Assembly: GCF_002860165.1 (NCBI RefSeq)
Contig: NZ_PGUZ01000032.1
Coordinates: 1 to 53,122, forward strand
Direction of reading: 5' to 3'
Origin: Bacillus sp. V3-13
GTDB lineage: Bacteria; Bacillota; Bacilli; Bacillales; Cytobacillaceae
Length of the DNA stretch: 53,122 bases
Part shown: positions 35,211 through 42,868 of the stretch, piece after piece
How the letters are laid out: each line of letters opens with the position of its first letter
Position numbering within the stretch: the stretch's first letter is position 1
The notes under the pieces: generated by a model
Told to the model about the DNA's origin: nothing
The model's database searches: none
What the model saw: the letters and a program-made list of their open reading frames with translations, nothing else
Made by a program: the position numbers and the translations under genes

Positions 35211-35238
35211 ACCAAAATGATTTTGAACGCATATGTTA
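35211..35238 (+). promoter_or_regulatory. Candidate sigma-K promoter of yqfQ
   Basis: AC (35211-35212), 17 bp, CATATGTTA (35230-35238) fits the AC-N16/17-CATANNNTA pattern of mother-cell sigma-K promoters, 35 bp before the yqfQ start. Short motif, so chance is possible. The rest of the 35023-35210 spacer shows no gene. Confidence 0.4.
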
Positions 35239-35272
35239 ACAATAAGAGATAACAATGAAGGAGGTAATGACT

Positions 35273-35890
35273 ATGCAGCCGAGACATCGAGGTCCGTTTG
35301 GCGGAGGAATCAACCACGGCTTTATGAATAACCGGCGACCCGGACCGGGATTCAACCATGGCAGGATCGGCGGGCCATTCGGCCAAATGATGGGTCCGCA
35401 GAGGCAGGTGAAACAAGGAGGGGGACTGCTGGCAAAAATTTTTGGCCGTGGGAGCCAAACGGGATATCAAGGTGCTCCCGGGGGCGGTATTTTTGGCGTG
35501 GGCGGCCGTGCGAGTTCTCCTGCAGCAGGTGGAAGCTCATTTTTGAAAACACTTGCCAATCCGGCCGCCATAAACGGATTTCTAAATAATACCCAGCAAA
35601 TACTTAATGCCGTGCAAACGGTCGGGCCGATTGTCCAGCAATACGGGCCGCTCGTCAAAAACTTCCCTGCGATGTTGAAATTATATAAAGGGCTCAAGGA
35701 CGCTCCTGAAAATGACGGGGATCACGCAAAAAAAACCAAGAAAGATCGCAGCCGAAAACGATCCGTCCTTGAATCAGAATCTGAATCCTGGGACGATCTT
35801 GAATCAGAATCTGAGTCCCCGCAGGATCAGGAAGATGCGCCATTAAGGCGGCCGAAAAATGGAAATTCTGTACCGAAAATATTTTTTTAA
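35273..35890 (+). CDS. yqfQ: YqfQ/VrrA-like protein
   Basis: A 205-aa low-complexity protein. The N-terminal third is rich in G, R, P and H (RHRGPFGGGINHGFMNNRRP), the middle (about 75-145) is a predicted helical core (NPAAINGFLNNTQQILNAVQ, VGPIVQQYGPLVKNFPAMLK), and the tail is basic and then acidic with Ser-Glu repeats. It resembles YqfQ/VrrA, the protein that carries the vrrA repeat marker in B. anthracis; I expect a spore or coat-associated role, unproven. The ATG at 35273 is seven bases after AAGGAGGT. A MITE-like element starts just after the stop codon. Confidence 0.82.
   Translation: MQPRHRGPFGGGINHGFMNNRRPGPGFNHGRIGGPFGQMMGPQRQVKQGGGLLAKIFGRGSQTGYQGAPGGGIFGVGGRASSPAAGGSSFLKTLANPAAINGFLNNTQQILNAVQTVGPIVQQYGPLVKNFPAMLKLYKGLKDAPENDGDHAKKTKKDRSRKRSVLESESESWDDLESESESPQDQEDAPLRRPKNGNSVPKIFF
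35768..35827 (+). repeat. Two 30-bp tandem repeats within yqfQ
   Basis: Units 35768-35797 and 35798-35827 both begin CTTGAATCAGAATCTGA and encode LESESES plus three residues. They differ at a few positions. This is a short in-frame VNTR-like tract. Confidence 0.85.
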
Positions 35891-35892
35891 CA

Positions 35893-36040
35893 GAGTAAAT
35901 TTCACAATGTAATAAGCTGGACCGAAAAACGAATGAAATTGTCTAAATAAGCAGGAGTATGCCGCAGGAACGAATAATACTATCTTAATTTTAAATAACT
36001 GTTCGTTTTTCAATTAAAGTATGCTTTATGAAATTCATTC
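35893..36040 (+). mobile_element. MITE-like element, copy 1 (148 bp)
   Basis: Non-coding element with imperfect 15-bp terminal inverted repeats (GAGTAAATTTCACAA at the left, GAATGAATTTCATAA read inward from the right; 12 of 15 match). It is flanked by identical TAACA pentamers (35888-35892, 36041-36045), a perfect 5-bp target duplication; the left one contains the yqfQ stop codon. The second copy is inverted at 39035-39184. Confidence 0.85.
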
Positions 36041-36111
36041 TAACAATAAAAAAGAATTTTGCATGTGCATTTTCCCGGTTATTGCTAATGATATACATTA
36101 GTGATTCCGCT

Positions 36112-36140
36112 TTGTAATCTTCCCATAAGTTATATATAAT
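36112..36140 (+). promoter_or_regulatory. Sigma-A promoter of ispH
   Basis: TTGTAA (36112-36117), 17 bp, perfect TATAAT (36135-36140), 43 bp before the ispH start. It lies downstream of the MITE, so the insertion did not split it. Confidence 0.75.
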
Positions 36141-36183
36141 TAATCATAAGCATGTATTTGCTTTTTTATGGGGAGGACTCAAT

Positions 36184-37137
36184 ATGAAGGTTTTAAAGAT
36201 ATCACCGCGCGGCTATTGCTATGGCGTGGTTGATGCGATGGTTATTGCCCGTAATGCAGCTTTGGATCAGTCTTTGCCAAGGCCTATCTATATACTCGGT
36301 ATGATTGTCCACAATAAGCATGTGACAGATGCCTTTGAGCAAGAAGGAATTATTACGCTTGATGGACAGAATCGCAAAGAAATATTGGAGCAGGTTGACC
36401 ATGGTACTGTTATTTTCACAGCCCACGGGATATCTCCTGAAGTGAGGGAGCTTGCGGCAAAAAAAGGACTTGTTACAATCGATGCCACTTGCCCGGATGT
36501 TACGAAAACACATGATTTAATCCGCCAGAAAGAAAAAGAAGGCTACCAGGTCATTTATATCGGTAAAAAGGGCCATCCCGAGCCTGAAGGTGCCGTTGGC
36601 GTCGCTCCGGGGATCGTCCATTTAGTTTCCTCAATTGAGGATGTCGATGCCCTTCAAGTTGCCGGTGACAAAATCATCGTCACCAACCAGACGACGATGA
36701 GCCAATGGGATGTGGCAGATATCATGGAAAAGGTTAGAGAAAAATATCCTCATGTCGAAATGCATCAGGAAATTTGCCTCGCTACCCAGGTACGCCAGGA
36801 AGCGGTCGCCGAGCAGGCCGGTCAAGCAGACGTGCTGATCGTTGTTGGTGACCCGAAGAGCAATAACTCGAATCGGCTTGCCCAGGTTTCCGAAGAAATA
36901 GCCGGTACGAAGGCTTATCGAATTGCCGACATATCGGAGCTTGATCTGGACTGGATTAAAGACGCAAGTACAGTAGCGGTTACAGCCGGAGCATCAACAC
37001 CGACGCCGATCACAAAAGAAGTGATCGCCTTTCTTGAACAATACGATCCGGAGGATTCATCCACATGGGTTCGTGCAAAGAAAGTACCGCTTGAAAAGAT
37101 TCTTCCAAAAGTAAAAAAGTTGGCGGCCAAGCCATGA
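36184..37137 (+). CDS. ispH: 4-hydroxy-3-methylbut-2-enyl diphosphate reductase IspH
   Basis: Last step of the MEP pathway: reduces HMBPP to IPP and DMAPP using a [4Fe-4S] cluster. The three cluster Cys are at C12 (RGYCYGV), C103 (DATCPDV) and C198 (EICLATQ), with the substrate Glu and Thr region [10 protein letters not shown] and the SNNSNRLAQ block near 225. 317 aa. GGGGAGG precedes the ATG. It has its own promoter and a strong terminator; ispG, the preceding enzyme, is elsewhere in the window. Confidence 0.96.
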   Translation: MKVLKISPRGYCYGVVDAMVIARNAALDQSLPRPIYILGMIVHNKHVTDAFEQEGIITLDGQNRKEILEQVDHGTVIFTAHGISPEVRELAAKKGLVTIDATCPDVTKTHDLIRQKEKEGYQVIYIGKKGHPEPEGAVGVAPGIVHLVSSIEDVDALQVAGDKIIVTNQTTMSQWDVADIMEKVREKYPHVEMHQEICLATQVRQEAVAEQAGQADVLIVVGDPKSNNSNRLAQVSEEIAGTKAYRIADISELDLDWIKDASTVAVTAGASTPTPITKEVIAFLEQYDPEDSSTWVRAKKVPLEKILPKVKKLAAKP

Positions 37138-37142
37138 TTGAT

Positions 37143-37173
37143 AAAACCCTTGCCTGAGCGGCAAGGGTTTTTT
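37143..37173. terminator. Bidirectional terminator between ispH and nif3
   Basis: AAAACCCTTGCC pairs perfectly with GGCAAGGGTTTT around TGAGC, followed by T on the plus strand and A-tract (T on minus). Confidence 0.9.
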
Positions 37174-37180
37174 ATCGCAT

Positions 37181-38296
37181 TTAAATAAACTGGAATGGAT
37201 CTGTATGAACAGTTGACGGAAAGATGTTGATTGCATAACCTTTTTCCCTGGACAACCTCGTTAAAACAGTCGCGGTCCCCTGTTTCATTACTTTTTCGAC
37301 ATTATGCCCGGGATCGACAATATTAAGGCCCATCATCATCGCATCATGGGCGGTATGGTAATACATATCCCCGGTCACATAAACGTCGGCCCCTTTAAAT
37401 TTGGCATGATTGATATATTTATTGCCGTCACCGCCAAGCACTGCAATTTTCTTGACTTTCGTATTCAAGTTCCCGGCAACACGGACTGCCGGAACATCCA
37501 GGACCGTTTTAACATGGCGGGCAAACTCTTCCAATGTCGTCTCTTCTATGTAGCCTACCCTGCCAAGACCTAGCAGCTCACCTTTATTTTCGAGGGGATA
37601 AATATCGTAGGCCACCTCTTCATATGGATGTGCCTTCAGCATTGCGCCCAGTACTTTCTTTTCGATTGTCTCCGGATAAACCGTTTCAATCCTCGCTTCA
37701 GGCACTGCCTCAAGGGTTCCATGCCTGCCGATATGCGGATTGGTACCGGCACCAGGCAAGAACCGGCCTGTTCCGCTGCTTGAGTACGAACAATGGCTGT
37801 AAGCGCCGATTGCCCCCGCACCCGCTGTTCCGAGTGCTTCCCTGACGTCGGCCGCATTTTCTTCCGGCACGAACACGACTAGTTTTTTCAATTTGTTTTC
37901 GTATGTTGGAAAGAGCAGCTCCGTGTTTTCGAGGCCCAGTGCTTCAGCGAGCATATCATTGACGCCGCCGATTGCGACATCCAGATTTGTATGGGCCGCA
38001 TAAACAGCAATTTCGTGCTTGATCAGCTTTTCGATCACAGCTCCCTGATAAGTATCTGTCGCGATTTTCTGCAGCGGGCGAAAAATGAGCGGATGGTGGG
38101 CGATAATAAGCTGGACATTCTTCTCGATTGCCTCATCGACGACTTCCTCCAGCACATCGAGGGCGATCATCACGTTTTCGACAGGTTTGTTCAGCCTGCC
38201 AATCTGGAGTCCGACTTTATCTCCTTCCATCGCCAGGCTCTTTGGCGAGAATGTTTCAAACATTTGAATAACCTCAAAACCATTGACTTGTTTCAC
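37181..38296 (-). CDS. yqfO: Nif3-family dinuclear metal-binding protein (YqfO)
   Basis: A 371-aa Nif3/NGG1p-interacting factor. The dimetal site is formed by HHPLIF (about 65-70), the AAHTNLD block (about 99-105) and the C-terminal TGDMYYHTAHDAMMMG (about 310-325) with DPGHNVE. A central insert (about 130-235, LVVFVPEENAADVREALG and GAYSHCSYSSSGTGRFLPGA) is the PII/CutA-like domain seen in Bacillus YqfO. Some relatives act as GTP cyclohydrolase-like proteins; the role here is unknown. The GTG start at 38296 overlaps the trmK stop by 4 bp (GTGA). It forms an operon with trmK. Confidence 0.92.
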   Translation of the reverse strand: MKQVNGFEVIQMFETFSPKSLAMEGDKVGLQIGRLNKPVENVMIALDVLEEVVDEAIEKNVQLIIAHHPLIFRPLQKIATDTYQGAVIEKLIKHEIAVYAAHTNLDVAIGGVNDMLAEALGLENTELLFPTYENKLKKLVVFVPEENAADVREALGTAGAGAIGAYSHCSYSSSGTGRFLPGAGTNPHIGRHGTLEAVPEARIETVYPETIEKKVLGAMLKAHPYEEVAYDIYPLENKGELLGLGRVGYIEETTLEEFARHVKTVLDVPAVRVAGNLNTKVKKIAVLGGDGNKYINHAKFKGADVYVTGDMYYHTAHDAMMMGLNIVDPGHNVEKVMKQGTATVLTRLSREKGYAINIFPSTVHTDPFQFI

Positions 38297-39003
38297 TGTT
38301 TTAAAGCCTCCTCCACGATTTTGATTTTCCTGAGAAGCTCCTGCTTTTTTTCGGCGGCCTCGCTGTTGTCATCCGCTTTTTCGAGCTGTATCAAAATCCG
38401 TTCCCAGTTTTCCTTTTCAGCAAGCCATTTTTTTCGGAAAGCATCATTTTGCCTTTCCATTAAGATCGGTCCGAGCAAAAGTCCCGCTTCGGGCGGCTCG
38501 CCGTAACCGGAAAGCGGATCACCCTGTTCCGCCGCCAATATCTCATAGATTTTTCCGTCTTCTTCCAGAATTTCTTCACCGATCAGCTTCCAGCCATTGT
38601 CAATCAGCCATTTTCGGATCGAAATGGCGCCGATATTCGGCTGGAGGATCAGGCGCTTAATCCCCGGAAGCTTTTCTTTGCCTTTTTCCAATATTGAAGC
38701 AATTAACGTTCCACCCATTCCCGCGATCGTGATGCAGTCAACTTCGCCGGGGGAGATGACCTCAAGTCCATCTCCTTTGCGTACGATGATGTTTTCGGAA
38801 AATCCCTCTTCTTCTACTTGCTTTTTCGCCGACCGATACGGCCCTTCGGCCACCTCTCCCGCTACTGCAAATGACACGATGCCTTGTTGAACAGCATGGC
38901 ACGGGAGGTAAGCATGGTCCGATCCTATGTCAGCAAGCCGGCTGCCTGCAGGGATATATTGCACAACCGTTTTTAAACGATCTGATAGATTCTCTGTATT
39001 CAT
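38293..39003 (-). CDS. trmK: tRNA (adenine-22-N1)-methyltransferase TrmK
   Basis: SAM-dependent methylation of A22 in bacterial tRNAs. The 236-aa protein has the class-I motif LADIGSDHAYLPCH (about 23-36), GDGLEVI, and the motif IV-like TIAGMGGTLIASIL (about 94-107), and a C-terminal coiled-coil segment (about 190-235), as in B. subtilis TrmK. I start at the ATG at 39003 (MNTENLSDRL, matching the orthologue); the upstream ATG lacks a site. The MITE copy 2 lies just upstream, so the native promoter region may be displaced. Confidence 0.92.
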   Translation of the reverse strand: MNTENLSDRLKTVVQYIPAGSRLADIGSDHAYLPCHAVQQGIVSFAVAGEVAEGPYRSAKKQVEEEGFSENIIVRKGDGLEVISPGEVDCITIAGMGGTLIASILEKGKEKLPGIKRLILQPNIGAISIRKWLIDNGWKLIGEEILEEDGKIYEILAAEQGDPLSGYGEPPEAGLLLGPILMERQNDAFRKKWLAEKENWERILIQLEKADDNSEAAEKKQELLRKIKIVEEALKQ

Positions 39004-39034
39004 CCAGTCACCCATTAATAATAGTTTTTTTTAA

Positions 39035-39184
39035 GAATGAATTTCATAAAGCAATTCTTTAATTAAAAAACGAACAGTTATATAAAATTAAGATAGTAGT
39101 ATCCGTTTCCTGGGGCATACTCCTGTTTACTTAGATAACTTCATTCGTTTTTCGGTCCAGCTTATTACATTGTGAAATTTACTC
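39035..39184 (-). mobile_element. MITE-like element, copy 2 (150 bp, inverted)
   Basis: Matches the reverse complement of copy 1 along its whole length with scattered differences; shared blocks include AAAAACGAACAGTTAT, AAATTAAGATAGTA, GGCATACTCCTG and TTCATTCGTTTTTCGGTCCA. It ends in the same inverted repeats. Flanks TTTAA and CTTAA match at 4 of 5 bases, a probable decayed target duplication. It lies between trmK and cccA. Confidence 0.82.
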
Positions 39185-39192
39185 CTTAAGTA

Positions 39193-39222
39193 TAAAAAAA
39201 GTCCTTTACAGATGCAAAGGAC
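39193..39222 (-). terminator. Rho-independent terminator of cccA
   Basis: On the minus strand GTCCTTTGCA and TGTAAAGGAC form a stem, followed by seven T, about 15 bp after the cccA stop. Confidence 0.85.
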
Positions 39223-39238
39223 CGATTTTTTCATAATA

Positions 39239-39601
39239 TTATTTTATACCTGCCAACCATTCAGCCATTTCTGCTGCTTGGTCTTGCGGAACAAGGCCGG
39301 GTGGCATATTGCCTTTACCGTTGACTACGATATCAGCAATCTCTTCCTGGGACAGTCTGTCGCCTACACCCTTTAATGCAGGGCCTGCTCCACCTTGATA
39401 GTCGCCGCCATGGCAGCCAATACAGCTTTTTTGATAGATTTCTTCAGGGCTTGCAGCAGCAGTCTCTGCTTGTTCTTCGCCGCCCTCAGCTTTTTTCGCC
39501 ATTTCTTCAGCATCACCAAGGCCTTTAACTGAAAGAAAGAACATTAAGCCAATCCCCAATACCGCTATGAGAGCAAATGGAATAAGCGGGTTACGATTCA
39601 T
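39239..39601 (-). CDS. cccA: Cytochrome c550 (membrane-anchored)
   Basis: A 120-aa c-type cytochrome held by an uncleaved N-terminal helix (about 7-26). The heme motif C60-IGC63-H64 is intact, and GKGNMPPG near 100 provides the axial Met. A Glu/Ala-rich linker lies between. It accepts electrons in the respiratory chain outside the membrane. The ATG at 39601, seven bases after GGGAGG, gives exactly the length of B. subtilis CccA. It stands alone with its own terminator. Confidence 0.94.
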   Translation of the reverse strand: MNRNPLIPFALIAVLGIGLMFFLSVKGLGDAEEMAKKAEGGEEQAETAAASPEEIYQKSCIGCHGGDYQGGAGPALKGVGDRLSQEEIADIVVNGKGNMPPGLVPQDQAAEMAEWLAGIK

Positions 39602-39740
39602 GAGTTTACCTCCCTTATGTAACAACATCTCAGTTTAATATTATCGTATACAAACAATTTCTATTTTACTTTAAAATTGCTGAGAGGAAAAGCCCTAATG
39701 TAAACTTTGTCACTTGATGTTCTTAAATTGGACAAAATAA

Positions 39741-39773
39741 ACGCCTGTAGAAAAAACTTTTCTCTACAGGCTG
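39741..39773 (-). terminator. Rho-independent terminator of the acyl-CoA dehydrogenase gene
   Basis: On the minus strand GCCTGTAGA pairs with TCTACAGGC around an AAAAG/TTTT-containing loop, followed by GTTTATTTTG, 35 bp after the stop codon. Confidence 0.75.
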
Positions 39774-39804
39774 AAATTGATGATAAAGATTTGCCTGGAC
39801 GCTT

Positions 39805-40944
39805 TCAACAGCCGATTGTTCTCGCAATTACGAGCCTTTGGATTTCGGATGTACCTTCACCGATTTCGGTCAGCTTCGCATCACGCATATAACGTTCAAC
39901 ATGGTATTCCTTCATATAGCCATAGCCGCCGTGTATTTGCACGGCCTGATCGGTTACTTCCATGCTGATTTCCGAAGCGTACAGCTTGCACATCGAAGCT
40001 TCCTTCGTGAACGGCCTTCCTTTGTCCTTCAGCCAGGCCGCTTTGTACACCATATTGCGGGCAAGCTCGATTTTCATGGCCATATCCGCCAGTTTAAACT
40101 GGATCGCCTGAAAGGCTGACAGGGAGCGGCCAAACTGCTTGCGCTCATGGGCATATTGAAGAGCTTTATCGTAAGCTGCCTGGGCGATTCCAACCGCCAT
40201 AGCCCCGATCCCAATCCGCCCGCCGTCAAGAGTGATTAAGAATTGTTTGAATCCTTCCCCTCTTTTGCCGAGCAAGTGCTCAGTCGGAACGCGCACATCT
40301 TCCAGGACCAGTTCTGTTGTATTCGATGCGTGCAAGCCCATCTTCTCATAATTGTCGATCACTTTAAAACCTGGCGCATCTGTCGGCACAATAATCGCAC
40401 TGATTTCTTTTTGTCCGTCCTGTTCACCCGTCACAGCCGTTAATGCAAGGTGCCTGGCATAGCTGGCATTGGTAATATAGCATTTGTTGCCGTTGATCAC
40501 AAATTCCCCATCTTTTTCAACTGCCGTTGTTCTCGTTCCCCCAGCATCGGATCCTGCATTCGGTTCTGTTAAGCCAAATGCCCCCAAAGTTTCCCCCGTG
40601 CAGATAGGAACCAGGTATTTTTGTTTTTGTTCCTCTGTGCCGAATAAGTATATTGGTGCCCCTCCAAGCGATATATGCGCCGAATACGTAATTCCCGTTG
40701 AAGCGCAGGCGCGGCTCAGCTCCTCGGTTACAATCGCGAAACTGACCGTATCTGCGCCTCCTCCGCCATACTCTTCAGGAAAGGGCAAACCCATCATCCC
40801 CATGCCGGCCAGCTTTTTAAAAACGGATGCCGGAAATTGTTTATTACGGTCCCGCTCAAGAGCGCCGGGAGCCACTTCTTCATCTGCGAATTCCCGGATT
40901 GTTTTGCGGATCATTTCCTGTTCTGAAGTTAAATCAAAATTCAT
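39805..40944 (-). CDS. Acyl-CoA dehydrogenase
   Basis: An FAD enzyme that introduces the alpha-beta double bond into acyl-CoA. The 379-aa protein shows the family signatures FGLTEPNAGSDAGGTRT (about 130-146) and QIHGGYGYMKEYHVERYMRD (about 336-355), with the catalytic Glu in TEIGEGTSEIQ. It resembles the short/branched-chain type (B. subtilis AcdA/MmgC-like), but chain-length preference cannot be read. GAGGGGG precedes the ATG. It has its own terminator and no beta-oxidation neighbours, so its pathway (fatty acid or branched-chain amino acid breakdown) is open. Confidence 0.93.
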   Translation of the reverse strand: MNFDLTSEQEMIRKTIREFADEEVAPGALERDRNKQFPASVFKKLAGMGMMGLPFPEEYGGGGADTVSFAIVTEELSRACASTGITYSAHISLGGAPIYLFGTEEQKQKYLVPICTGETLGAFGLTEPNAGSDAGGTRTTAVEKDGEFVINGNKCYITNASYARHLALTAVTGEQDGQKEISAIIVPTDAPGFKVIDNYEKMGLHASNTTELVLEDVRVPTEHLLGKRGEGFKQFLITLDGGRIGIGAMAVGIAQAAYDKALQYAHERKQFGRSLSAFQAIQFKLADMAMKIELARNMVYKAAWLKDKGRPFTKEASMCKLYASEISMEVTDQAVQIHGGYGYMKEYHVERYMRDAKLTEIGEGTSEIQRLVIARTIGC

Positions 40945-41044
40945 TGAACTTCCCCCTCGCCATTTTTGAATGCGCTTTCATCACTCTTATTATAAAAGGG
41001 AAATATGAATTTTCACAACATTTTAAAATTTTTAAAATAAATTA

Positions 41045-41575
41045 TTATATAAAAATAGAAATAATGATGATCGCCGTTCCAATAATGCCGGACAGTTTAA
41101 AATAAAGAAGTTTTAATTTCCAGCCAATCAAAATCCAGAGCAGACAGTTTGCCGAACAAATGGTATAGAGAATCCCGTCATGGTTTGGCGCCAGCACGGA
41201 GGCCCCCTCCACAGACAATAAAAGAAAAATCAGGGCCGAAACAATTAAGGGCACTTGAAATGAAATCCCTTTTCTGGAAAAATAGTAAGCAGCAAACAAA
41301 CCGGCGATGATAAAAACTCCGCCAAGAGCCATTTGCAAAATGAAAGACAATTCAGTAAAATAAATGACAAATATAAAAATTGGAATGAGAAGGAAAATAG
41401 CAACGCTTGGAAAACGGTTTTTGAATGAAGCGATTCTCTGTTTATGTTTTTCGACCGGGCGATTCCCTTCCGTATATAGCGCCAAAAGGTAGTTGCAGTA
41501 TTGCTCGGGAAGCAGCCTGTTTTCCTTCCAATACAAAATCTCTTTAATAATCGTACTTTTACGATTTTGATTCAT
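41045..41575 (-). CDS. Hypothetical membrane protein
   Basis: A 176-aa protein with a soluble basic N-terminus (about 1-50; KEILYWKENRLLPEQYCNYL is reminiscent of the DUF2157 N-terminal domain) and four to five helices in the rest (about 58-76, 79-98, 104-122, 128-145, 155-175). GGAAGTG is ahead of the ATG at workable spacing. No motif identifies a substrate. It lies between sigA and the acyl-CoA dehydrogenase, independent of both. Confidence 0.7.
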   Translation of the reverse strand: MNQNRKSTIIKEILYWKENRLLPEQYCNYLLALYTEGNRPVEKHKQRIASFKNRFPSVAIFLLIPIFIFVIYFTELSFILQMALGGVFIIAGLFAAYYFSRKGISFQVPLIVSALIFLLLSVEGASVLAPNHDGILYTICSANCLLWILIGWKLKLLYFKLSGIIGTAIIIISIFI

Positions 41576-41625
41576 TTATTGTACACTTCCTAACATCTGC
41601 TCCAGTTGAAAACTGGAAACATGGT

Positions 41626-41664
41626 AAAAAAAAATAGTTTACTTCCATTGTAAGAAGTAAACTA
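41626..41664 (-). terminator. Rho-independent terminator of the dnaG-sigA operon
   Basis: On the minus strand TAGTTTACTTC pairs perfectly with GAAGTAAACTA around eight bases, followed by nine T, 30 bp after the sigA stop. A second small stem (TCCAGTT/AACTGGA) lies just beyond. Confidence 0.93.
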
Positions 41665-41693
41665 CTTTGTGACAATCATATTTTTTAGATGGA

Positions 41694-42818
41694 TTATTCC
41701 AGGAAATCCTTCAGCCTTTTGCTGCGGGATGGATGGCGAAGTTTTCGCAGCGCCTTGGCTTCAATCTGGCGGATCCGTTCGCGGGTGACGCCAAACACTT
41801 TCCCGACTTCTTCGAGTGTCCGGGTGCGTCCGTCATCAAGCCCAAAGCGGAGGCGCAGTACATTTTCTTCCCGGTCTGTCAATGTATCCAGCACGTCCTC
41901 GAGCTGCTCTTTGAGGAGCTCGTAAGCAGCATGCTCTGAAGGGGATGTCGCATCCTGATCTTCAATAAAATCACCAAGATGTGAATCATCTTCTTCGCCG
42001 ATTGGTGTTTCAAGCGAAACAGGTTCCTGGGCGATTTTTAAAATCTCCCGGACTTTATCCGGAGTGAGATCCATATCCTCCGCAATTTCTTCCGGTGTTG
42101 GTTCTCGGCCAAGGTCCTGAAGCAACTGGCGCTGGACCCGGATCAGTTTATTGATCGTTTCAACCATATGAACCGGAATACGGATCGTTCTTGCCTGGTC
42201 TGCAATGGCGCGCGTGATCGCCTGGCGAATCCACCATGTGGCATAAGTGCTGAATTTAAAACCTTTTCGGTAATCGAATTTTTCAACAGCCTTAATTAAA
42301 CCCATATTCCCTTCTTGAATCAAGTCGAGGAATAGCATTCCCCTGCCGACATAACGCTTGGCAATACTGACTACAAGGCGGAGATTAGCTTCAGCAAGGC
42401 GCCGTTTCGCTTCCTCATCACCCTGCTCGATTCGCTCTGCAAGAGAGATTTCCTCTTCGGCAGAAAGCAGATCAACACGGCCAATTTCTTTTAAATACAT
42501 GCGGACAGGATCATTGATCTTCACACCCGGAGGTACGCTGAGGTCATTTAAATCAAATTCCTCATCACCTTTTGCCAGTTGCTGTATATTCGGGTCGGCA
42601 TCTTCACTGTCCCCGACCAGTTCAACTCCCTGCAAACCAAGGAATTCATAGAACTCATCCATTTGATCTGAATCAAGTTCAAAGTTTGCCAATCTTTCCG
42701 CTATATCATCATAAGCTAATACACCGGTTTTTTTTCCAACTTCAGTTAACTGCTCTTTTACTTGTTCCAGGGTCATATCTGACTCGACCTCTTTCGAACG
42801 GGCTGACTTTTCAGCCAT
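41694..42818 (-). CDS. sigA: Primary RNA polymerase sigma factor SigA
   Basis: Housekeeping sigma-70 that directs RNA polymerase to TTGACA/TATAAT promoters such as those found in this window. Region 1.1 (about 10-65), region 1.2, region 2 with [14 protein letters not shown] and [20 protein letters not shown], and region 4 with [20 protein letters not shown]. 374 aa, close to the 371 of B. subtilis. The ATG at 42818 follows GGAGGGGG. Downstream of dnaG in the conserved macromolecular-synthesis operon order. Confidence 0.97.
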   Translation of the reverse strand: MAEKSARSKEVESDMTLEQVKEQLTEVGKKTGVLAYDDIAERLANFELDSDQMDEFYEFLGLQGVELVGDSEDADPNIQQLAKGDEEFDLNDLSVPPGVKINDPVRMYLKEIGRVDLLSAEEEISLAERIEQGDEEAKRRLAEANLRLVVSIAKRYVGRGMLFLDLIQEGNMGLIKAVEKFDYRKGFKFSTYATWWIRQAITRAIADQARTIRIPVHMVETINKLIRVQRQLLQDLGREPTPEEIAEDMDLTPDKVREILKIAQEPVSLETPIGEEDDSHLGDFIEDQDATSPSEHAAYELLKEQLEDVLDTLTDREENVLRLRFGLDDGRTRTLEEVGKVFGVTRERIRQIEAKALRKLRHPSRSKRLKDFLE

Positions 42819-42868
42819 ATGTCCCCCTCCTTCCAAAATCACCAAACACTTACCTACACTATTCGGAT

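Noticed and set aside
35171-35470. 99-aa minus-strand frame across the start of yqfQ
   Set aside because: It is the antisense shadow of the yqfQ Gly/Arg-rich region and has no ribosome binding site.
37181-38296. Nif3 gene as a GTP cyclohydrolase I type 2 enzyme
   Set aside because: The domain layout is Nif3 with a PII-like insert; the enzymatic name used for some relatives is not supported by visible residues.
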